Below are positions 1 through 8,113 of a stretch of DNA of 36,467 bases, in pieces; the first letter of the stretch is position 1; each line of letters begins with the position of its first letter. The position numbers and the translations under genes are program-made. Origin of the DNA: an uncultured Spirochaetales bacterium (lineage in GTDB: Bacteria > Spirochaetota > Spirochaetia > Sphaerochaetales > Sphaerochaetaceae); NCBI GenBank assembly GCA_949295675.1, contig CASFMA010000005.1:1-36467 (forward strand), written 5' to 3'. The notes under the pieces were generated by a model that did no database searches, was not told the origin of the DNA, and worked only from the letters and a program-made list of their open reading frames with translations.

Positions 1-278
1 ATATTGCATATATTAAACATTTCAAGGCGCAAAAATACGAGGTGTACCCAAAGCAAATTATTAGGACCCTACTATTAATTTATTACTATGTAGAAAAATA
101 ATCAGATTGAATCGAAGCAGAATTTGTTTGTAATCTCCAAAAATCCTCCGATTTCTATTTTTGATACATTAAGGCTACCCCCCCCCAGTATGTTTTTGTC
201 AAGTGTTTTTTATATTTTTATTGGAAATTTTCAGCTTTGGACACAACAAATCAATTTACTGTATTTCAATGAATTATT

Positions 279-337
279 GCCATAACACTTAATTTGCATG
301 TGTTTCTGTAACCTTTTGGGGCATTATGTGTTATGGC
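279..337. repeat. Inverted repeat with 10-bp perfect arms
   Basis: The arms GCCATAACAC (279-288) and GTGTTATGGC (328-337) are exact reverse complements separated by 39 nt. It could be a large RNA hairpin or a regulator site upstream of the MATE gene. There is no T-tract after either arm, so it is not an ordinary terminator. Confidence 0.5.
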
Positions 338-403
338 GTTGATGAATATCTCTATCTGGCTTATGCAGGATACGATTATAGGACACCTGTCCCGAACTGT
401 GTA

Positions 404-438
404 TGGACAAAGGCAATGCTTTGCCCTAGATTAGCATC
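404..438 (+). promoter_or_regulatory. Promoter of first MATE gene, leaderless type
   Basis: TGGACA (404-409) is followed by a 17-nt spacer and TAGATT (427-432); the ATG begins 6 nt later. Transcription would start at or next to the start codon, and no Shine-Dalgarno sequence is visible. The spacer carries a small inverted repeat, GGCAA (412-416) and TTGCC (421-425), which could be a repressor site. Confidence 0.5.
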
Positions 439-1788
439 ATGCAGCAAAATACCGGAACTCTCCGCTTTGACAACAGGTATCTTTTCAATCTGATAGGACC
501 GCTTCTTATCGAGACACTGCTTTCAGTGACAATTGGAATGATGGACACGATCATGGTTGCCAATGTCGGTGAGTACGCTGTATCGGGCGTATCGCTGGTC
601 GATGCTGTCTCGAACCTCTTCATATTCCTTCTCTCAGCATTCGCAACAGGGGGTGCGGTCGTTGCATCGCAGTACCTTGGCAAGAAGGACGAGAAGAGCT
701 CATGCTTCGCGGCAAAGCAGCTTATATACCTTGCCTTTGCTTTCTCCGCGATTGTATCCGTCATCCTATTCATATTCAGGAAAGCCGCTCTTGCGCTTAT
801 CTATGGATCTATTGAAGCCGATGTGATGAACGCGGCAGTGGATTACTTCACGCCTATCCTCATATCATATCCGTTCCTTGCGCTCCTCAACAGTGCGAAT
901 GCGCTTTTCAGGGCGATGGGGAAAAGCCGGATAACAATGGTCGTGAGCATCATAATGAATGCCATAAACATATCGGGAAACGCATTCTTCATCTATGTCC
1001 TCGATATGGGCACATTCGGAGCAGGGCTCGCATCCTTGCTCTCCAGGATAGTCGCATGTGTCTTCATGCTGTACAAGATAACCAGGGTCAAGGAGACGAT
1101 ACACGTTGAGCATATCCTGAAGCCTGAGATATCATTCCCGATGCTTGGCAGGATAATGAAGATAGCCCTGCCTTCTGGCATAGAGAACTGCATATTCCAT
1201 ATCGGGAAGATCCTCGTAAGCTCAACCGTTGCATCGTTCGGGACAGCATCGATCGCGGCCAATGCGGTCTTCAACGCGCTGGGTACATTCGCGAACATAC
1301 CGGGAACAGCTGTCGGCATGGCGGCTGTCGCTGTCATAGGACAGTGCTGCGGAGCGCGTGAGTACAAGGCTGCATCGCATTATGGGTGGAAGCTGCTGGC
1401 ACTGACATACATAATGATGGGAATGACTAGCGCAGTGATGTTCATCCTTACGCCTGAGCTTGCGCTTCTCTACAATCTCTCAGACGCAGCTTATTCGCTT
1501 GCTGTCGAATCGGTGAGGCTCAACATGGTCCAGACACTGCTGTTCTGGCCACTCGCGTTCACGGTTCCGAATTTCCTCAGGGCCGCAGGAGACGCGAAAT
1601 TCACTATGTATGTGTCGATGGCGTCTATGTGGGTATTCCGCGTGCTTCTGTCAAGGATACTCGGAGTGAACCTCGGCATGGGCTTCATCGGCGTATGCTG
1701 GGGAATGTTCATTGACTGGTACTGCAGAGGAATCTTCTTCACTGTAAGATTCCTCCGCGGGAAATGGAAATCCAAGACTGTCGTATGA
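439..1788 (+). CDS. MATE family efflux transporter
   Basis: This 449-residue polytopic inner-membrane protein has the length and hydrophobic pattern of the multidrug and toxin extrusion family, whose members expel cationic drugs or metabolites using a Na+ or H+ gradient. Two similar halves are visible (about residues 10-215 and 235-440). The N-terminal half contains the typical LLIETLLSVTIGMMDTIMVA membrane segment, and a QYLGKKDE stretch follows the second helix. The gene stands alone and converges on rsfS with a 7-bp gap. There is no ribosome-binding site; a promoter-like -10 element ends 6 nt before the ATG, so translation is probably leaderless. The substrate cannot be told from sequence. 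A second, divergent MATE gene lies at 5788. Confidence 0.9.
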   Translation: MQQNTGTLRFDNRYLFNLIGPLLIETLLSVTIGMMDTIMVANVGEYAVSGVSLVDAVSNLFIFLLSAFATGGAVVASQYLGKKDEKSSCFAAKQLIYLAFAFSAIVSVILFIFRKAALALIYGSIEADVMNAAVDYFTPILISYPFLALLNSANALFRAMGKSRITMVVSIIMNAINISGNAFFIYVLDMGTFGAGLASLLSRIVACVFMLYKITRVKETIHVEHILKPEISFPMLGRIMKIALPSGIENCIFHIGKILVSSTVASFGTASIAANAVFNALGTFANIPGTAVGMAAVAVIGQCCGAREYKAASHYGWKLLALTYIMMGMTSAVMFILTPELALLYNLSDAAYSLAVESVRLNMVQTLLFWPLAFTVPNFLRAAGDAKFTMYVSMASMWVFRVLLSRILGVNLGMGFIGVCWGMFIDWYCRGIFFTVRFLRGKWKSKTVV

Positions 1789-1795
1789 CAGCCTG

Positions 1796-2140
1796 TCACA
1801 CAAGATTCTCAGTAGCCTTCCAGAGCCTTTCGAGGTTATAGAAGCTTCTCAGCTCATCGCTCATGAGATGTATCACGATATCACCGCAGTCAATCAGCTC
1901 CCAGCCATCATTGCCAGGAGTCTTATGCCTGTTGTTCACTTCCAGCCCGAGGTCATTAAGCTCACCCCAGAGCTGATGCACGACACCTTTCAGATGCCCT
2001 ACAGATGATACAGTCCCGATTATGAACGCATCGGTCCATGAACACTCGTTCTCCATATCGATGACAACGACATCCGAACACTTATGGTCCTCAAGGTATG
2101 CCTTGAGCTTCTCTGCTTTTTCCTTTATCTCGTTCTTCAT
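1796..2140 (-). CDS. rsfS: Ribosomal silencing factor RsfS
   Basis: RsfS (YbeB/Iojap family) binds ribosomal protein L14 and blocks subunit joining when nutrients are scarce. The 114-residue product has the family features: an N-terminal helix, a core VVVIDMENECSWTDAFIIGT strand-helix region, HRHK-like KTPGNDGWELIDCGDIVIHL, and a C-terminal YNLERLW segment. I place the start at the ATG at 2140 because GGAG sits 6 nt before it; a TTG 12 nt further upstream also keeps the frame. It is the last gene of the rplU-rpmA-obgE-nadD-yqeK-rsfS run, a common bacterial arrangement linking ribosome assembly with NAD synthesis. It ends 7 bp from the convergent MATE gene. Confidence 0.95.
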   Translation of the reverse strand: MKNEIKEKAEKLKAYLEDHKCSDVVVIDMENECSWTDAFIIGTVSSVGHLKGVVHQLWGELNDLGLEVNNRHKTPGNDGWELIDCGDIVIHLMSDELRSFYNLERLWKATENLV

Positions 2141-2174
2141 GCTTATCTCCAATTAATATGATCCAGCCTTTATA

Positions 2175-2756
2175 TCATGAAAAGCATCCACCGCTTCTGA
2201 TATATCCATAAAGCTCAGCAGAAACACCTGCCTCCTTCATCCCCTTAGTCTCAAAGTACTTCCTCTGCATGTCCATGATATGGAGGACCATTGCCTCAAG
2301 GGAAGGAAGCGAAAGAATGAGCGCTCTCTCCGCATCATCAAGGTGCTTGCGTCCCTTCTCCGCATAGTCCGCTATATATACCACAGCTCCATATACACCC
2401 ATCTCGACATGCCCAAGCGTATGATGCCGCACAGCTGTCTTCCAGAAAGCCGGGACAGGTCCCGCAACCTCATCAAAATGAACTGCGGCAAGCGCCCCAT
2501 GCAGGAGCATCGGCTCCTTATCCTCTTCAGGAAAGACCTCGATTCCCTTTGACCTGCAGAAGCCAGGAGTCTCCGGACCGCAGTCATAGCGATACGCATC
2601 GTGGAATATACCGATCGAAGCGGCATCCTGGACAGAGAGGCCAAACCTGTCCGCAAGCTCAATGGACATCTCAACCACCCCAAGGGAGTGATTGTATCTC
2701 TTCTCTGGCAGCTTTGCCTTCACAAACTCATTCAGCTCTATATAGGCCACGCTCAT
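2175..2756 (-). CDS. yqeK: YqeK-type HD hydrolase (Ap4A hydrolase)
   Basis: This 193-residue protein belongs to the YqeK branch of the HD superfamily, which hydrolyses diadenosine tetraphosphate symmetrically to ADP. The metal-binding HD signature is visible in order: H in YNHSLGV, the HD pair in GIFHDAYR, LLHGALAAV, then VRHHTLGH and a late D in VYIADYAEK. GGGAG lies about 8 nt before the ATG. Its 5' end overlaps the end of nadD by 29 bp, suggesting coupled translation. The nadD-yqeK-rsfS neighbourhood matches many bacteria and supports the call. Confidence 0.93.
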   Translation of the reverse strand: MSVAYIELNEFVKAKLPEKRYNHSLGVVEMSIELADRFGLSVQDAASIGIFHDAYRYDCGPETPGFCRSKGIEVFPEEDKEPMLLHGALAAVHFDEVAGPVPAFWKTAVRHHTLGHVEMGVYGAVVYIADYAEKGRKHLDDAERALILSLPSLEAMVLHIMDMQRKYFETKGMKEAGVSAELYGYIRSGGCFS

Positions 2757-3315
2757 CTATATACTCCCTCACGCTTTCTGAAAGCATATCCATCTGTCCG
2801 CTGCGTATGGCTGTGGAAGATGCCGTCACTACAGAGCTATGCACCATCATGACAAGGGCTGATGCAGGAGGTTCCGCATCCAGGTCCCGTGAAAAGCACC
2901 AAAACCTCACATTATCCTTCAGGTAGCCATAGTCATGCCACTTCTCAAGATCCGGAAGTATGTCATCGCCGATTATGAAGTTCACCCTGCCATCATCTAC
3001 GGCTTCGCTGTAGAAATGACGGATCGTGTCGGCTGTATAGCTCACGCCTCCGCGCTCTCCTTCCCATCTTGATATCTCGAGCATGATCTCATCATCGGGA
3101 TAGAGTGCCCTGTAATCCCCAATGGCAAGCGAAAGCATATCGACACGATCGGAGAACGAAGCGGGACAGCTTCCTTGCTTGAAGTTCGAGATATTTGCTG
3201 GAACTATTATAAGGCGCTCTATCGGAGTCATTGCAGCGACTTCATGGATGAGATGTATATGGCCTATATGAGGCGGATCAAATGACCCGCCCATCAGGGC
3301 AGTCCTAGGCTTCAT
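2728..3315 (-). CDS. nadD: Nicotinate-nucleotide adenylyltransferase
   Basis: NadD joins nicotinate mononucleotide and ATP to give deamido-NAD in NAD biosynthesis. The product (195 residues from the chosen start) opens with the nucleotidyltransferase signature ALMGGSFDPPHIGHIHL, containing the GxFDPxHxGH motif. The late ISRWEGERGGVSYTADTIRHF region is typical for NadD (SYTxDT). The start is uncertain: the ATG at 3315 begins directly ahead of the conserved strand, while an in-frame ATG at 3330 has a better-spaced AGGATGG. Either overlaps the end of obgE by 11-26 bp. The reading frame is open further upstream but that part lies inside obgE. Confidence 0.93.
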   Translation of the reverse strand: MKPRTALMGGSFDPPHIGHIHLIHEVAAMTPIERLIIVPANISNFKQGSCPASFSDRVDMLSLAIGDYRALYPDDEIMLEISRWEGERGGVSYTADTIRHFYSEAVDDGRVNFIIGDDILPDLEKWHDYGYLKDNVRFWCFSRDLDAEPPASALVMMVHSSVVTASSTAIRSGQMDMLSESVREYIDERGLYRAE

Positions 3316-4348
3316 CCCTGTAATGGGCATCTGTATCCATCCTGGACGTAAAGCCGCCATCTTCCTTCCTCTCACCGGAAAGCTCCAGAAGGGCTTTCCT
3401 GACAGACTCAACGGTATCATCCATATAGATTGAAAGAGGAAGGACCTTCATATCGCCATACTTTGCCTTGAGCTTCTCAAAACGCTCCGGCGTGCTATCC
3501 TCATCAATCTTCGACCCGATAAGTATGCTCTCCTTGGAGGCAAGCTCTTCGCTGTACTTCGCAAGCTCAGAAGAGAGAATGTCGTAAGCTTCAAGGTAGT
3601 TATCATCGGACAGGTCCACCATATAGCACAGTCCCTTTGTCCTTGAGATGTGCCTGAGGAACTTATAGCCCATGCCAGCACCCTCGCTTGCACCTTCTAT
3701 GATCCCAGGGATATCAGCTATGACCACATCCTGATCACCGTCGCGCAATACTCCAAGCACAGGTATCTTCGTAGTGAAAGGATAGCCTGCCACCTTGCTG
3801 CGTGCATTGGTGAAGAGATTGATCAGCGATGATTTTCCGGCATTCGGGAAGCCTACAAGGCCTATGTCAGCGATGATCTGGAGCTCAAGCCCTACCCGCA
3901 TCTCCTTTCCCGGAGTCCCGGGCTGCGCAAACTTCGGAGCCTGACGCACGGCTGTACGGAAATGCCAGTTGCCAAGGCCGCCTTTTCCACCTTCAAGGAA
4001 GACAAATCTGTCAAGTCCTGTCAGGTCCTTTATAAGCTCGCCAGTCTCAGCATCCCTTATGACAGTCCCCTGCGGAACAGGTATCTCCACATCCTTGCCA
4101 TTGCGCCCTGCGCATCTTGCGCCCTGCCCTGGCCTTCCGTTCTCCGCACGGAATGAGCGTGTGAGCTTCAGATGACCCAACGTCCTGAGATTGTCCTTGA
4201 CTACAAAGACAACGTCCCCGCCGCGGCCGCCATCACCACCGTCTGGGCCGCCTTTAGGGACGAATTTCTCCCGGCGGAAGGAGACACATCCATGTCCGCC
4301 ATTGCCGGAAGCGACATCAATATATGTTTCGTCGGAAAAACCGAACAT
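3305..4348 (-). CDS. obgE: Obg family GTPase
   Basis: ObgE/CgtA is a GTPase of late 50S ribosome assembly. The 347-residue protein has the glycine-rich Obg fold (residues 1 to about 158, with GGDGGRGGDVVF), then the GTPase domain: G1 GFPNAGKSS (166-174), G2 region around GYPFTT, G3 DIPG (212-215) and a G4 that reads SKID (279-282) instead of the usual NKxD. A short charged tail follows in place of the larger C-terminal domain of some homologues. The ATG directly abuts the rpmA stop codon, indicating translational coupling. Confidence 0.96.
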   Translation of the reverse strand: MFGFSDETYIDVASGNGGHGCVSFRREKFVPKGGPDGGDGGRGGDVVFVVKDNLRTLGHLKLTRSFRAENGRPGQGARCAGRNGKDVEIPVPQGTVIRDAETGELIKDLTGLDRFVFLEGGKGGLGNWHFRTAVRQAPKFAQPGTPGKEMRVGLELQIIADIGLVGFPNAGKSSLINLFTNARSKVAGYPFTTKIPVLGVLRDGDQDVVIADIPGIIEGASEGAGMGYKFLRHISRTKGLCYMVDLSDDNYLEAYDILSSELAKYSEELASKESILIGSKIDEDSTPERFEKLKAKYGDMKVLPLSIYMDDTVESVRKALLELSGERKEDGGFTSRMDTDAHYRDEA

Positions 4349-4615
4349 TTACTCGGCCTTAGCCTCGCTCTCCACGATTGAGCAGAACTTCCTGTTCTTC
4401 CTCTCATGGAAAAGAACTGTACCGGAAACGAGAGCAAAAAGGGTATAGTCCCTTCCGCATCCGCAGTTCTCGCCTGCATGGATCTTCGTTCCGTGCTGTC
4501 TTACGATAACCTCTCCAGCCTTGACAAACTGGCCGCCGAATCTCTTTACACCAAGGCGCTGTGCGTTGGAATCGCGTCCGTTGCGGGAAGAACCGCCACC
4601 TTTCTTATGTGCCAT
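4349..4615 (-). CDS. rpmA: 50S ribosomal protein L27
   Basis: The 88-residue product starts [17 protein letters not shown], the invariant N-terminus of bL27 that reaches the peptidyl transferase centre, and continues with [10 protein letters not shown]. It has no cleavable N-terminal extension of the Firmicutes type, which fits the absence of a prp (ysxB) protease gene between rplU and rpmA. A strong AAGGAGG precedes the ATG. It lies 11 bp behind rplU and directly before obgE. Confidence 0.98.
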   Translation of the reverse strand: MAHKKGGGSSRNGRDSNAQRLGVKRFGGQFVKAGEVIVRQHGTKIHAGENCGCGRDYTLFALVSGTVLFHERKNRKFCSIVESEAKAE

Positions 4616-4626
4616 TGCCTTCCTCC

Positions 4627-4938
4627 TTAGCCTTCGATCTTATCGACCGTAATCGTGGTATAAGTCTCCCTGTGTCCCTGGGTCCTTCTGTAACCCTTTC
4701 TCCTGCGGAACTTGTAGACCTTTACCTTCTCACCTCTGAACTCTGCGCCGACAGTCGCAAGGACCTTTGCACCCTCAACATATGGAGCTCCGAACCTAGC
4801 GTTATCACCGTCAACCACTGCCAGAACCTTACCGATCTCGTAAGAAGAACCTTCTTCGAGAGAAAGCTTATCGACAACCAGACTCTTGCCTTCTTCTGCC
4901 TTGTACTGCTTGCCGAGGATTTCTACTAGTGCGTACAT
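4627..4938 (-). CDS. rplU: 50S ribosomal protein L21
   Basis: The 103-residue product [18 protein letters not shown]... ends with [19 protein letters not shown], the conserved basic C-terminus of bL21, which binds 23S rRNA. The start at 4938 has AAGGA 8 nt upstream and gives the standard family length; the frame is open upstream but unlike L21. It is the first gene of the ribosome/NAD operon, divergent from the tetR gene. Confidence 0.98.
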   Translation of the reverse strand: MYALVEILGKQYKAEEGKSLVVDKLSLEEGSSYEIGKVLAVVDGDNARFGAPYVEGAKVLATVGAEFRGEKVKVYKFRRRKGYRRTQGHRETYTTITVDKIEG

Positions 4939-4960
4939 GTGTTTTCCTTTATCTCGGATT

Positions 4961-4989
4961 CTTTTACAGCAATCGCGGAATGGATGCAA
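4961..4989 (-). promoter_or_regulatory. Possible rplU operon promoter
   Basis: On the minus strand TTGCAT (4989-4984), a 17-nt spacer and TAAAAG (4966-4961) lie about 22 nt before the rplU ATG. The hexamers are only moderate matches, so this is tentative. Confidence 0.3.
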
Positions 4990-5037
4990 TAGGTTTTCGC
5001 GATAAAGCCGCGCAATATCGCAAAAACATGACTTTCA

Positions 5038-5053
5038 AAACAAACGTTTGTTT
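5038..5053. promoter_or_regulatory. Palindromic operator for the TetR regulator
   Basis: AAACAAACGTTTGTTT is a perfect 16-bp palindrome 15 bp before the tetR start. A -10-like TAATAT (5056-5061) lies just downstream, so a bound repressor would cover the region between -35 and -10. The size, symmetry and position are typical of an autoregulated TetR operator. It could also affect the divergent rplU promoter. Confidence 0.75.
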
Positions 5054-5068
5054 GATAATATTGAAAGC

Positions 5069-5611
5069 ATGAAGATAAGCGGAAAAGATGCAATCGCAGA
5101 TGCTGCTCTCGACATCATCGCATTCGAAGGCATAGACAAGCTCACTATGAACACGCTCTCCGAAAGGCTTGGCATAAACAAGGCAAGCATATATCACTGG
5201 TTCAGCTCAAAGGATGAGATGATCGAGCATATATTCAGGAAAGGGCATGAGAGGCTGATGGCAAGGGGCTTCAGGCTGTCGCTTGAGGGGGATGCGGATG
5301 AGATACTTGGCCGTGCGGCTGAGGGCTGGCGGAGGATATTCTCGGATGATGATACGCTGCCCTATCTAAGGGCTGTCTACTCTCTCCGGTATACAGATCC
5401 AAGGGCCGAGGAGGAAGCCAGATCCATCAGGCTTATGATACAGAGCCAGATAGATGTCCTGATGGCGTCGATGGGCAAGGACGATAAATTCCTGTCCATG
5501 CTTTTCTCTTCCCTGCTGCTGCAGCACCTCGAGGCGATGCTGGATGGAGGCAACGATGATTTCTCACGGGATGCGGAGGCATTTGCATCATTGCTTGCGG
5601 AAAACAGCTAA
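5069..5611 (+). CDS. TetR/AcrR family transcriptional regulator
   Basis: The 180-residue protein has an N-terminal TetR helix-turn-helix (about residues 5-50: AALDIIAFEGIDKLTMNTLS, then RLGINKASIYHWFSSKDEM), followed by an all-helical ligand/dimer domain. Such proteins repress nearby genes, often exporters, until a small ligand binds. The ATG at 5069 is preferred over an in-frame TTG at 5048 that lies inside the palindromic operator. No good ribosome-binding site is present, and the -10-like element ends 7 nt before the ATG. The gene is followed by an intrinsic terminator and then by a MATE exporter, a likely regulatory target along with tetR itself. Confidence 0.9.
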   Translation: MKISGKDAIADAALDIIAFEGIDKLTMNTLSERLGINKASIYHWFSSKDEMIEHIFRKGHERLMARGFRLSLEGDADEILGRAAEGWRRIFSDDDTLPYLRAVYSLRYTDPRAEEEARSIRLMIQSQIDVLMASMGKDDKFLSMLFSSLLLQHLEAMLDGGNDDFSRDAEAFASLLAENS

Positions 5612-5714
5612 ACTTAACAAACTCTTTACCGTTTCTTGATGATTAACTGCTTTCCAGGCTGTAGCATATAGTCAGATTTGAAAGGCCTCCAATGGATCCA
5701 GGCCGCAATTGTGA

Positions 5715-5744
5715 GAGGAACGAAGGTAGTTCCTCCTTTTTTTT
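5715..5744 (+). terminator. Intrinsic terminator after tetR
   Basis: A 7-bp stem GAGGAAC/GTTCCTC (5715-5721, 5729-5735) with a 7-nt loop is followed by eight T residues (5737-5744). It separates tetR from the MATE gene. Since it also lies upstream of that gene it could act as an attenuator, but I recognise no riboswitch in the 100 nt before it. Confidence 0.85.
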
Positions 5745-5772
5745 GCACATGTGTTCCAGAATATCAGGGATA

Positions 5773-5787
5773 TGCTATCATCAAGGC
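5773..5787 (+). promoter_or_regulatory. Extended -10 promoter of second MATE gene
   Basis: TGC-TATCAT (5773-5781) is an extended -10 element ending 6 nt before the ATG at 5788. The -35 region is weak. An AAGG lies too close to the ATG to be a normal ribosome-binding site. Confidence 0.45.
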
Positions 5788-7170
5788 ATGAAGCGCTCGT
5801 ATGAGATAGATATGTGTTCGGGGCCTCTGGTTCCGAAGATACTTCAGTTTTCCATACCGCTGATGCTCTCCGGCATCCTGCAGCTGCTGTTCAATGCTGC
5901 TGATATCATAGTGGTCGGCCAGTTCACTGGAAGCACGGCGATGGCCGCGGTCGGATCGACAGGTTCGCTGAACAACCTCATCATCAACATCTTCATAGGC
6001 CTTTCGCTTGGAAGCAGCGTGCTCATGGCGCGCTATTATGGAGCAAAGGATGACAAGAACATAAATGAGCTTGTGCATACATCTGTGCTTCTGTCATTCA
6101 TATCCGGAGCAGCCCTGATAATCATCGGGATCATCCTTGCCCGGCCGCTTCTGTCCCTCATGGGCACGCCATATGATGTGATTGACCAGGCCGTCCTCTA
6201 CATGAGGATAATATTCATAGGGATGCCGGCGCTCATGACATATGATTTCGGAGCAGGCATACTCCGTGCCATCGGAGACACTAAGCGTCCCCTTGCCTAC
6301 CTCTTCATATCAGGAATCATAAACGTATTCCTCAATCTCTTCTTCGTGATTGTGTTCGGGCTCGGGGTCGCAGGCGTTGCAATAGCTACGATAATCTCGC
6401 AGTACACATCAGCGCTTCTTGTCCTCAGATGCCTCATGAAGGCAGACACATCATACAAGCTCAGGCTCAGGAGCCTCAGGATCGTGCGGAGCAAGCTTTT
6501 CCAGATATTCCGGATAGGAATTCCAGCCGGGGTGCAAGGAGCTGTCTTCAATATATCGAACGTGCTGATCCAGTCATCGATCAACTCTTTCGGCTCGATA
6601 GCTATGGCAGGCAACACGGCATCATCGAACATCGAGGGCTTCGTATATACTGCAATGAACTCGCTGTATCAGGCCTCAACAAGCTTCACAAGCCAGAATG
6701 TGGGTGCAGGAAACACAAAGAGAATCGTCAAGGTTCTCCTGTCATGTCTCGCGATCGTGACGATAGTAGGTGCGGCTCTGGGCTATATCGCAGTGGCGTT
6801 CGGGGACTTCTTCCTTGGCATCTATTCATCGGATCCTGAAGTGATCGCATATGGGCTGGAACGGCTGGGGATCATATGCTCGACATATTTCCTCTGCGGC
6901 CTGATGGACACTGCGTGCGGATCGATCAGGGGCCTGGGATACTCTATAGCCCCGACGATTGTCTCGCTTGCAGGCGCATGCGGATTGCGCATAGCCTGGA
7001 TCTACACAGCTTTCAGGATAGACCACACGCTTTTCATGCTCTATCTTTCGTATCCGGCATCGTGGCTTGTGACATTCATCGTCCATATGATCTGCTTCAT
7101 TGTCTTCTTCAGGAAGTGGAAAGACGGGACATCGAAAAGAGCGATGATAGCAAAGGCTGCCATGCGATGA
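5788..7170 (+). CDS. MATE family efflux transporter (second copy)
   Basis: This is a 460-residue inner-membrane protein of the MATE family, beginning MKRSYEIDMCSGPLVPKILQ and containing the family's NAADIIVVGQF segment in helix 1-2 and MARYYGAKDD after helix 2. It differs strongly from the exporter at 439, so the two are not recent duplicates. The start at 5788 removes a 32-residue non-conserved open extension that would run through the terminator upstream. It sits behind the tetR gene and may be its regulated exporter, although the terminator makes co-transcription unlikely. The gene converges on the PfkB kinase gene with a 7-bp gap. Substrate unknown. Confidence 0.9.
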   Translation: MKRSYEIDMCSGPLVPKILQFSIPLMLSGILQLLFNAADIIVVGQFTGSTAMAAVGSTGSLNNLIINIFIGLSLGSSVLMARYYGAKDDKNINELVHTSVLLSFISGAALIIIGIILARPLLSLMGTPYDVIDQAVLYMRIIFIGMPALMTYDFGAGILRAIGDTKRPLAYLFISGIINVFLNLFFVIVFGLGVAGVAIATIISQYTSALLVLRCLMKADTSYKLRLRSLRIVRSKLFQIFRIGIPAGVQGAVFNISNVLIQSSINSFGSIAMAGNTASSNIEGFVYTAMNSLYQASTSFTSQNVGAGNTKRIVKVLLSCLAIVTIVGAALGYIAVAFGDFFLGIYSSDPEVIAYGLERLGIICSTYFLCGLMDTACGSIRGLGYSIAPTIVSLAGACGLRIAWIYTAFRIDHTLFMLYLSYPASWLVTFIVHMICFIVFFRKWKDGTSKRAMIAKAAMR

Positions 7171-7177
7171 TAAGCAC

Positions 7178-8113
7178 TTACTGATGAGCCGCCAGGAAAC
7201 TGTCAATCTCAGCCCTGGCTGGCATCGAAGGCGTTGTGCCGATCCGTCCGACAGACAGCGCTGCGACAGAATTGGCAAATTCAGCTGCTTCCTTCAGCCC
7301 CAGCCCCTCGGTCAGTGCTGTGACGAGCCCTCCGCAGAAAGCATCTCCGGCACCTGTGCTGTCAACGCATCTGACATGATACGCCGGTATAATCTGATGC
7401 TCGCCTTCTGAATAGAGGAATACGCCACGTTCTCCGAGGGTTATCAACACATGCCTGATGCCCTTGGCAGCAAACCATCCAGCGGCTTTCATAGCGGCAT
7501 CCTCGCCGGATATCCTGATGCCTGTCAATCTTTCCGCTTCAGTCTCATTCGGTATTATAAGATCGATATTATGATAAAGCTCCTCGGGGAAATCCCTTAC
7601 AGGCGCAGGATTCAATACAACCATCCCGCCTGCCCTCCTTGTGATTTCCGCAGCCCTCATTATAGCCTTTATTCCAATCTCGAACTGAAGAAGAAGTATA
7701 TCACAGTGTTCCAGCAGGGGACGGACAGCCTCAGCTGACTTCTCATCCATCTTCTCGCAAGCCCCTGTGACAACCACTATCTCATTCTGCCCGCTGCGCT
7801 CATCTACTGTTATGAGAGCAACGCCTGTCGATCCGCATTCAGAGACAAAGACAGAGGAGGAAGACATCCCCAGCTCCTTCATCGTATCGAAAGCGACTTT
7901 GCCGAAATCATCATTTCCCACAGCAGTGACGATCTCGACATCAGCCCCTGCCTTATGAGCCGCAACTGCCTGATTGAAGCCTTTCCCTCCCGGGCCGATG
8001 CGGAAAGAAGATCCGAACACAGTCTCGCCAGGAACAGGATGCCGAGGAGCCCTGGCAGTCAGATCAACTATGAAACTTCCAAATACGACAATCTTCTTTT
8101 TATTCTCAGTCAT
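7178..8113 (-). CDS. PfkB family sugar kinase, ribokinase-like
   Basis: The 311-residue cytoplasmic kinase carries both PfkB signatures: an N-terminal GGKGFNQAVAAHKAGADV with the preceding PGETVFG, and a C-terminal DSTGAGDAFCGGLV with the catalytic aspartate and GAGD anion hole. Overall layout (FGSFIVDLTARAPRHPVPGE) is closest to ribokinase, but other pentose or nucleoside kinases are possible. The ATG at 8113 has GGAG 7 nt upstream and overlaps the preceding gene by 8 bp. As the last gene of a sugar ABC-transporter operon it probably phosphorylates the imported sugar or a product released from it. Confidence 0.88.
   Translation of the reverse strand: MTENKKKIVVFGSFIVDLTARAPRHPVPGETVFGSSFRIGPGGKGFNQAVAAHKAGADVEIVTAVGNDDFGKVAFDTMKELGMSSSSVFVSECGSTGVALITVDERSGQNEIVVVTGACEKMDEKSAEAVRPLLEHCDILLLQFEIGIKAIMRAAEITRRAGGMVVLNPAPVRDFPEELYHNIDLIIPNETEAERLTGIRISGEDAAMKAAGWFAAKGIRHVLITLGERGVFLYSEGEHQIIPAYHVRCVDSTGAGDAFCGGLVTALTEGLGLKEAAEFANSVAALSVGRIGTTPSMPARAEIDSFLAAHQ

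Larger units (their letters stand above)
1..438. other. AT-rich non-coding region
   Basis: I see no convincing gene here. The stretch is clearly richer in A and T than the rest of the window. It contains a C9 run at 178-186, a 10-bp inverted repeat at 279-337, and at its right end the putative promoter of the MATE gene. No tRNA-like or transposase-like sequence is recognisable. Confidence 0.6.

Noticed and set aside
178-186. C9 run as a phase-variation tract within a gene
   Set aside because: No reading frame with coding character crosses it, so only a promoter effect would be possible; kept as a finding, not as a gene switch.
4561-4929. Plus-strand open frame opposite rplU
   Set aside because: It is antisense to the well-supported L21 gene and has no protein-like character.
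5612-5787. Guanidine or other riboswitch before the second MATE gene
   Set aside because: Only the terminator is clear. I could not find ykkC, mini-ykkC or other conserved aptamer sequences.
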